In this document: positions 59,104 to 64,000 of the stretch, piece after piece | Layout of the letters: the number at the start of each line of letters is the position of its first letter | Numbering within the stretch: position 1 is the first letter of the stretch | Origin: CAYJII01 sp964370225 | GTDB taxonomy: Bacteria > Bacillota > Clostridia > Oscillospirales > Ruminococcaceae | Length of the DNA: 64,000 nucleotides | Assembly: GCA_964370225.1 (NCBI GenBank) | Contig: CAYJII010000003.1 | Coordinates: 1 to 64,000, forward strand | Reading direction: 5' to 3' | Notes under the pieces: generated by a model | The model's database searches: none | What the model saw: only the letters and a program-made list of their open reading frames with translations | What the model was told of the DNA's origin: nothing | Position numbers and translations under genes: made by a program

Positions 59104-60543
59104 ATGAATCTTGTAAGTGATATGAACAAGCTTTCAGAGTATACTGCTTTAGTTTCAAAAGATACAAAAGCTAAAGAGAGAATTATAACTCTTTTTGATG
59201 AAGATACTTTTGTTGAGCTTGACGTATTTGCGTCGACCACCGCAGAAGGTAATAATGGTGTTGTTGCCGGCTATGGCTATATCGGAGAAGATATGGTTTA
59301 CGCTTATTCTCAAGATATCGGCGTTGAATTTGGCGCTATAAGCAAAAGTAATGCAAAAAAAATTAAAAGAGTGTATGAGCTCGCAGCTAAAACAGGCTGC
59401 CCTGTTGTGAGTATTTTGGACTCAAACGGAGCAAAAATAACTCAAGGAACCGATATGCTTGACGCTTACGGGGAAATCTTAATGTGGTGCAATAACCTAT
59501 CTGGTGTTGTTCCGCAAATTTCGCTTGTACTTGGCACTTGTGCAGGCACATCTTCTTTACTAGCATGCAGTGCTGATTTTACAATCATGACAAAAGATGC
59601 TGAACTTTTCATGACAGCTCCTTTTGTAACTAATGCTAAAGGTGAAAACCAAAAAGCAGGTACTGCTGAATTTGCAGCAGAACACGGTGTCGCTTCTATG
59701 GTATGCGACAGCGAGAAAGACGCTATCGAGCAAGCTCGTAAAATTGTTTCTTTCCTACCTGCTAATAATATAGCTCCAATGCCACTATTTGAAGGAAGTG
59801 AAAATCCTGAAGGCGCTGCTTTACTACAAGCGGCTGCAAACGATGTACTAAACATGGATGCAAAAGCTGTTATAACTGCAATTGCTGATGTTGATAGTGT
59901 TATCGAAATTTCAAAAACTTTTGCAACAGGCATCGTTACTGCTTTTGCTTTAATCGATGGTGTTACAGTTGGTATCGTTGCAAACAATGAAACTAATGGC
60001 GAATTCTCAAAAAATGCTTGCGATAAAGCAGCTAGATTTGTTAGAGCTTGTGATGCGTTTAACGTACCTGTTGTTAACCTAATTAACACAGCTGGTTTTG
60101 AAAAAACTGCTTGCCCTGGACTTATCAGAGAAAGCGCTAAGCTTGCACATGCGTTTGCTGAAGCAACTACTGCTAAAATCAACGTAATCTGTGGACAAGC
60201 TATTGGTAGTGCTTACATCGCACTTGCTTCAAGAAACTCTAACTCAGATGCTACTTTCGCTTGGCCTTGCGCAGCTGTTGCTCCAATCGGACTTGAAGCT
60301 ACTGTTGAGTTTTTAAATCACGATAAATTAAAAGGCACAACTAACTTAGAAGCGGATAAAGATAAATTAATCGCTGAGTTAATTGAGGAAGAAGCAGGCG
60401 CTTTCGCTGTAGCTAAAAAAGGCTTCATCGACACTGTTATCGATCCTGCTACCACAAGAAAAACAATTAGTAATGCATTAGAAATGTTAGCTGGCAAACG
60501 TGTTTCTCGTTTACCTAAAAAACATTCTAACATGCCTTTATAA
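59104..60543 (+). CDS. Acyl-CoA carboxyltransferase subunit (12S / MmdA type)
   Basis: A 479-residue carboxyl transferase with two crotonase-fold domains, like the 12S transcarboxylase subunit or the decarboxylase alpha subunit MmdA. It transfers a carboxyl group between biotin and an acyl-CoA such as propionyl/methylmalonyl-CoA. Seen: KAKERIITLFDEDTFVELD, GVVAGYGYIGEDMVYAYSQD (partly), CAGTSSLLACSADFTIM and GQAIGSAYIALASRN with ATFAWPCAAVAPIG. ATG 59104 is 8 nt after GGAGG; ATG 59089 is part of the SD. First gene of three. Confidence 0.87.
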   Translation: MNLVSDMNKLSEYTALVSKDTKAKERIITLFDEDTFVELDVFASTTAEGNNGVVAGYGYIGEDMVYAYSQDIGVEFGAISKSNAKKIKRVYELAAKTGCPVVSILDSNGAKITQGTDMLDAYGEILMWCNNLSGVVPQISLVLGTCAGTSSLLACSADFTIMTKDAELFMTAPFVTNAKGENQKAGTAEFAAEHGVASMVCDSEKDAIEQARKIVSFLPANNIAPMPLFEGSENPEGAALLQAAANDVLNMDAKAVITAIADVDSVIEISKTFATGIVTAFALIDGVTVGIVANNETNGEFSKNACDKAARFVRACDAFNVPVVNLINTAGFEKTACPGLIRESAKLAHAFAEATTAKINVICGQAIGSAYIALASRNSNSDATFAWPCAAVAPIGLEATVEFLNHDKLKGTTNLEADKDKLIAELIEEEAGAFAVAKKGFIDTVIDPATTRKTISNALEMLAGKRVSRLPKKHSNMPL

Positions 60544-60567
60544 TGATAAATTTAGGAGGAAATTATA

Positions 60568-60930
60568 ATGAGAAATTTTAATGTAACCGTAAACGGAAAA
60601 GTATATAATGTAGGCGTTGAAGAAGCTGGGGCTTCTTCTGCACCAGCTGTAGCAGCTCCTGCTGCTCCTGTGGCTGCGGCTCCTGCGGCTGCACCAGCTG
60701 CTGCTCCTGCAGCAAGTGGTACAAAAGTAATGGCACCTATGCCTGGTACTATCATGGCTACAAAAGCAAACGTTGGCGACACTGTTAAAGAAGGCCAAGT
60801 AATCGTTGTTTTAGAAGCAATGAAAATGGAAAATGACATCGTTTCACCTTGCGACGGTACTCTAAACTCACTAACAGTTAAAAAAGGTGACACTGTTGAA
60901 TCAAACCAAGTTATTGCAACTGTTGGTTAA
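60568..60930 (+). CDS. Biotin carboxyl carrier protein (1.3S type)
   Basis: A 120-residue biotin carrier. A short N-terminal strand (FNVTVNGKVYNVGVEE), an Ala/Pro hinge (about 24-50), and a biotinyl domain in which Lys86 of EAMKMEND is the biotinylated residue. The size is like the 1.3S subunit of transcarboxylase. SD AGGAGG. It lies between the two carboxyltransferase genes, so it should shuttle carboxyl groups between them. Confidence 0.95.
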   Translation: MRNFNVTVNGKVYNVGVEEAGASSAPAVAAPAAPVAAAPAAAPAAAPAASGTKVMAPMPGTIMATKANVGDTVKEGQVIVVLEAMKMENDIVSPCDGTLNSLTVKKGDTVESNQVIATVG

Positions 60931-60980
60931 TAGAAAAAATACCGTTAAAACGAAATCTATGAAAGAGGTGCTTTAAGTAA

Positions 60981-62378
60981 ATGGCTAAAGTTAAAATTAC
61001 CGAAACCGTTTTGCGTGACGCTCATCAGTCGCTACTTGCTACTCGTATGACTATGGACGAAATGCTTCCGATATTATCCACTATGGACAAAGTTGGATAC
61101 TACTCTGCTGAAGTTTGGGGCGGAGCTACATTTGACAGTTGTCTAAGATTTTTGGATGAAGACCCATGGGAAAGACTACGTATTCTTAGAAGAGAAATGC
61201 CTAACACAAAACTACAAATGCTATTCCGTGGACAAAACATGTTGGGTTACCGTCACTATGCTGACGATGTACTAGAATATTTTGTACAAAAATCCGTTGC
61301 TAACGGAATTGATATCATCAGAATTTTTGATGCACTAAACGACATCAGAAACCTTGATACTGCTATTAAAGCAGCGAAAAAAGAAAAAGCTCATGCTCAA
61401 GTTGCAATTTCTTACACTTTGGGTGAAACTTTTACTGATGAATATTATGTTGGATATGCTAAACAAATTGAAGAATCAGGTGCTGACTCAATTTGTATCA
61501 AAGACATGGCAGCTTTGTTAACTCCTTATAAAACTGCTGAGCTTACAAAAATATTAAAAGCTAATGTTAGTATTCCAATCCAACTTCATACTCACTACAC
61601 ATCTGGACTTGCTTCAATGTGCTTGATGAAAGGTATCGAAAACGGCGCTGACGTTATCGACACTTCTATGAGCCCACTAGCACTTGGTACTTCACATGCT
61701 CCAACTGAGTCAATGGTTGCTGCTTTAAGAGGAACTGAGTACGATACTGGTCTTGATTTAGTATTACTAAACGAAGTTCGTGATTACTTCATGATCTTGA
61801 GAAAAAAATATATCGACAATGGTCTGCTTGATCCAAAAATGCTTGCAGTTGACGCTAATGCGTTAATCTACCAAGTACCAGGCGGTATGCTTTCAAACCT
61901 ATTGTCTCAACTAAAACAAGCTGGTAAAGAAGACCAACTAAACGACGTTTTAAACGAAGTTCCAAGAGTAAGAAAAGATTCTGGAATGCCTCCGCTTGTT
62001 ACTCCAACTTCTCAAATTGTTGGTACTCAAGCAGTATTTAACATCGTAGCTGGCGAAAGATACAAAATGGTTACTAAAGAATTTAAAGGTCTTGTTCGCG
62101 GTGAGTACGGAAAAACTCCTGTTAAAATTGACCCAGAATTCAGAAAGAAAATCTGTGGTGACGATGAGCCTATCGATTGCCGTCCTGCTGATTTACTAAA
62201 ACCGGAACTTGAAAGCTTAAAAGCTGAGTGTGCTGATTGGACTCAACAACCTGAGGACGTATTAAGCTACGCACAATTTGGCGCAGTTGCTACAAAATTC
62301 TTTGAAAACAGAAGAAACAAGCAACTTGCTATTGATTCAAATCATTCCGATAAAGAATCAGGTGTACATCCTGTATAA
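60981..62378 (+). CDS. Pyruvate/oxaloacetate carboxyltransferase subunit (5S / OadA-like, no biotin domain)
   Basis: A 465-residue biotin-dependent carboxyltransferase that moves CO2 between biotin and pyruvate/oxaloacetate. Seen: TVLRDAHQSLLATRM, the active-site lysine in SICIKDMAALL, the metal motif LHTHYTSG and GADVIDTSMSPLALGTSHAPTES (partly). It ends after the PYC_OADA domain; the biotin domain of full OadA is absent, as biotin is on the separate gene before it. No membrane beta or gamma subunit follows, so the trio resembles transcarboxylase 12S-1.3S-5S. SD AAAGAGG. Confidence 0.9.
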   Translation: MAKVKITETVLRDAHQSLLATRMTMDEMLPILSTMDKVGYYSAEVWGGATFDSCLRFLDEDPWERLRILRREMPNTKLQMLFRGQNMLGYRHYADDVLEYFVQKSVANGIDIIRIFDALNDIRNLDTAIKAAKKEKAHAQVAISYTLGETFTDEYYVGYAKQIEESGADSICIKDMAALLTPYKTAELTKILKANVSIPIQLHTHYTSGLASMCLMKGIENGADVIDTSMSPLALGTSHAPTESMVAALRGTEYDTGLDLVLLNEVRDYFMILRKKYIDNGLLDPKMLAVDANALIYQVPGGMLSNLLSQLKQAGKEDQLNDVLNEVPRVRKDSGMPPLVTPTSQIVGTQAVFNIVAGERYKMVTKEFKGLVRGEYGKTPVKIDPEFRKKICGDDEPIDCRPADLLKPELESLKAECADWTQQPEDVLSYAQFGAVATKFFENRRNKQLAIDSNHSDKESGVHPV

Positions 62379-62401
62379 TAGCTTTACTACAAATTAGTAT
62401 T

Positions 62402-62437
62402 ATCCCCCGCTTGAATTATTCAAAGTGGGGGATTTTT
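62402..62437 (+). terminator. Terminator of the carboxyltransferase operon
   Basis: CCCCC (62404-62408) pairs with GGGGG (62427-62431), with further pairing inward, followed by TTTTT. Confidence 0.8.
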
Positions 62438-62524
62438 GCAAAAAGATATTAATGTAAAACGAAAAATACATAGTGAAATATGAATTATTGAGCAAAAAAC
62501 TTTGAAATTTGTTAGCCTAAAAAT

Positions 62525-62537
62525 TGCCAAAATGGCA
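62525..62537 (+). promoter_or_regulatory. Leader stem-loop abutting the SD of the TIM-barrel gene
   Basis: TGCCA-AAA-TGGCA, directly followed by GAATGGAG. Confidence 0.55.
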
Positions 62538-62552
62538 GAATGGAGAATTAAC

Positions 62553-63416
62553 ATGAGTGCAATAATTAAAGAATTCCCAAGAACACAAGTTGAGGGCGTC
62601 TCCTTACCGAGAATGCTCATTGGCAGCAACTGGCTTTGTGGGTATTCCCACACGGGTAATGCTGCAGACACTATGATAAAAAATAAATATTCAAGCATGG
62701 AAGCTTTTCTTCCTATGTTTGAGGAGTACTTAAAACATAATATTAATGCTATCATGGGTCCGTTTGAGATAAACCCGCTCATGCTTAGAGCTGTTAAAGA
62801 AGCTGAACAGAAATTTGGGCAAGAAATCATAATGATCGACACTCCTATTATCAATGTTGATGATAGCAAAGAGGGACGCGCTGATGCAAAGCGTACTATT
62901 GATACTTGTGCGAAAAATGGCGCAAAATTTTGCCTTATTCATCATGTTAGTACTGAGGAGCTTATCGACAAAAATAAAAAGGAAATTCGCCGCATTGACG
63001 ATTACACAAAAATGATTAGGGATGCTGGTATGATACCTGGATTGTCTGCTCATATGCCAGAGGTGCTAACTTATTCGGACGAAAATGAGTACGATATACA
63101 AACTTATATACAAATTTATAACTGCATGGGATTTTTGATGCAAATTGAAGTTGAAACTATCGCTAAGATAATTAACTCTTCTAAAAAACCTGTTATGACA
63201 ATAAAACCTTTTGCAGCAGGTCGTTGCACACCTTATGTAGGATTAAATTTTGTACTTAATACGATACGAGATTGCGACATGATAACAGTCGGGGCGCACA
63301 CACCTTTAGAAGTTATAGAAGATATCGAAATTTCGTATGCCGCTATCGAAAGACGTTTTCCAAATCTTGAGGGCAGAACTAGCCCTGCTAAAAACCAAAT
63401 CGCTGTGATGAAATAA
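62553..63416 (+). CDS. TIM-barrel protein, unknown specificity
   Basis: A 287-residue protein whose motifs (SLPRMLIGSNWLCGYSHTG, AIMGPFEINPLMLRAVKEAE partly, TCAKNGAKFCLIHHVS, MTIKPFAAGRCTPYVGLNF) suggest an alpha/beta barrel, with features reminiscent of aldo/keto reductase-type or other sugar-processing barrels. I cannot name a reaction. No signal peptide. ATG 62553 follows GAATGGAG; the frame upstream to 62502 crosses the leader stem. It precedes a PH-domain protein and a GH2 gene, so a link with glycan use is possible but unproven. Confidence 0.6.
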   Translation: MSAIIKEFPRTQVEGVSLPRMLIGSNWLCGYSHTGNAADTMIKNKYSSMEAFLPMFEEYLKHNINAIMGPFEINPLMLRAVKEAEQKFGQEIIMIDTPIINVDDSKEGRADAKRTIDTCAKNGAKFCLIHHVSTEELIDKNKKEIRRIDDYTKMIRDAGMIPGLSAHMPEVLTYSDENEYDIQTYIQIYNCMGFLMQIEVETIAKIINSSKKPVMTIKPFAAGRCTPYVGLNFVLNTIRDCDMITVGAHTPLEVIEDIEISYAAIERRFPNLEGRTSPAKNQIAVMK

Positions 63417-63439
63417 AATTATATAATAGGAGAATTAAT

Positions 63440-63817
63440 ATGATTGATTTTGAAAATTCTGATTTTTTGAAACTAAGACGTGTTGACAATGATGATTTTG
63501 ATAAGAAAATTGGAGCTTTTTTAACTGATGGAGAATACACAATCTCCGCATTTAAAACTGTGCGCGATGGTGTTGTTTTCACAAATAAGCGTATTATAGC
63601 AATCAATAAACAGGGCGTTACAGGTAAAAAAACTGACTACTCTTCCCTTCCATATAAAAAAGTGCAGCTTTTCTCTATCGAAACAGCTGGTCATATCGAT
63701 TTAGATAGTGAGCTAGTTTTATATTTTTCGGGTGGCGTAGGAACAATAAGATTTGAGTTTCTCGGGAATGCAAATGTTGAAGAAATAGCTAAAACTATTT
63801 CTCACTATGTGCTATAA
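63440..63817 (+). CDS. Bacterial PH domain protein
   Basis: A 125-residue single bacterial pleckstrin-homology domain (bPH/YvbH-like). The central part VRDGVVFTNKRIIAINKQGVTGKKTDYSSLPYKKVQLFSIET (quoted partly: DGVVFTNKRIIAINKQGVTG; YSSLPYKKVQLFSIET) matches the PF08000 pattern of strands with 'TNKRII'. It probably acts by protein-protein contact. SD TAGGAGA. It lies 23 nt after the TIM-barrel gene. Confidence 0.85.
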   Translation: MIDFENSDFLKLRRVDNDDFDKKIGAFLTDGEYTISAFKTVRDGVVFTNKRIIAINKQGVTGKKTDYSSLPYKKVQLFSIETAGHIDLDSELVLYFSGGVGTIRFEFLGNANVEEIAKTISHYVL

Positions 63818-63840
63818 TTAAAAGAAAGTTAGGTGTAAAA

Positions 63841-64000
63841 ATGTTATTTGAAAAGTACTATGAAAATCCACAGAAAATCCATGTTAATACTTGCGCAAAC
63901 CGCGCGTATTACGTTCCAACTTCTACAGATATTAAAGAAGATATCTATATGGAAGATTCCGACAGAGTTTTAATGCTTTCAGGTGATGATTGGCTGTTTA
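63841..64000 (+). CDS. Glycoside hydrolase family 2 protein, 5' part (cut by window end)
   Basis: The first 53 codons run off the right edge. The start MLFEKYYENPQKIHVNTCAN, then AYYVP and SDRVLMLSGDDWLF, is the usual opening of GH2 beta-galactosidase/glucuronidase proteins, with the 'NRAYY.P ... L.G.W.F' pattern. Substrate cannot be predicted from this fragment. SD TTAGGTG, 23 nt after the PH-domain gene. It would extend the glycan-degrading theme. Confidence 0.7.
   Translation, partial: MLFEKYYENPQKIHVNTCANRAYYVPTSTDIKEDIYMEDSDRVLMLSGDDWLF

Noticed and set aside
59466..60182. A 238-codon minus-strand frame opposite the carboxyltransferase gene
   Set aside because: Antisense of a well-supported gene; Ala/Ser-rich shadow with no SD.
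60640..60720. Repetitive GCT/CCT tract, looked at as a repeat array
   Set aside because: It encodes the Ala/Pro hinge of the biotin carrier; there are no spacers and the frame is intact.
60981..62378. Sodium-pumping oxaloacetate decarboxylase
   Set aside because: No beta or gamma membrane subunit adjacent, and an acyl-CoA carboxyltransferase gene is part of the operon.
1..64000. Prophage, transposon, CRISPR or toxin-antitoxin systems
   Set aside because: No transposase, integrase, phage structural genes, regularly spaced repeats or recognisable toxin pairs were seen on either strand.

Overview
The window is AT-rich bacterial DNA with Shine-Dalgarno-led genes on both strands, sigma-A type promoters (TTGnnn-17-TATAAT) and intrinsic terminators. 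A GerA/GerB/GerC germination operon, GerW/YtfJ, a DacB/DacF-type carboxypeptidase and the order M50 protease-scpA-scpB-DUF2953-ytfJ-dac-rluB point to a spore-forming (or ancestrally spore-forming) member of Bacillota, class Clostridia. A Cys-type sulfatase, a GH29 fucosidase, an N-acetylhexosamine-kinase-like gene with a sugar nucleotidyltransferase, and a GH2 gene cut by the right edge suggest an anaerobic gut glycan user. Two short N runs (34952-34961, 44898-44909) show that the sequence is a gap-filled draft assembly.

Layout. 0.2-6.5 kb, minus strand: FIST-EAL c-di-GMP phosphodiesterase, amidohydrolase, rarA, glyA. 6.8-11 kb, plus: a two-gene type IIA topoisomerase. 11.2-13.7 kb: orphan pflA and the fucosidase. 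13.7-15.5 kb, minus: two half-size TSUP transporters, tcdA and a structured RNA that may be 6S RNA. 15.7-24 kb, plus: zapA-U32 peptidase-dut-DUF4321-small membrane protein, an interrupted minD, an MgsA homologue lacking active-site residues, then T-box-hisS-aspS. 24.1-29.1 kb, minus: M18 aminopeptidase, lytic transglycosylase, a TsaC-CoaE fusion, prfA, DUF951. 29.3-31.5 kb, plus: an unknown protein, an S1-domain protein, a membrane protein. 31.9-36.9 kb, minus: sulfatase, flavodoxin, M32 carboxypeptidase, LacI regulator, Cys-rich miniprotein. 37-41.7 kb: clpC (plus) and the sugar kinase/nucleotidyltransferase pair (minus). 41.9-47.8 kb: GH25 lysozyme, URO-D-like protein, metK, a small protein, pyridoxamine kinase and an ECF S component. 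47.8-52.8 kb: DUF421/DUF4363 divergent from gerABC. 52.9-58.9 kb: rpmB, then the M50-scpAB-rluB block. 59-62.4 kb: a three-gene biotin carboxyltransferase operon resembling 12S-1.3S-5S transcarboxylase. 62.5-64 kb: TIM-barrel protein, PH-domain protein, partial GH2.

Most genes are housekeeping. No phage, insertion sequence, CRISPR array, tRNA or rRNA was recognised. The most unusual signal is architectural: many genes on both strands have a short, perfect stem-loop of unrelated sequence directly upstream of a similar Shine-Dalgarno (often GAATGGAG). Other notable points are a stop codon inside minD, loss of catalytic residues in MgsA, a GerC without its lipobox cysteine, a hairpin that sets SD-to-start spacing in the topoisomerase B gene, the TsaC-CoaE fusion, and a pseudoknot-capable leader on the Cys-rich miniprotein.
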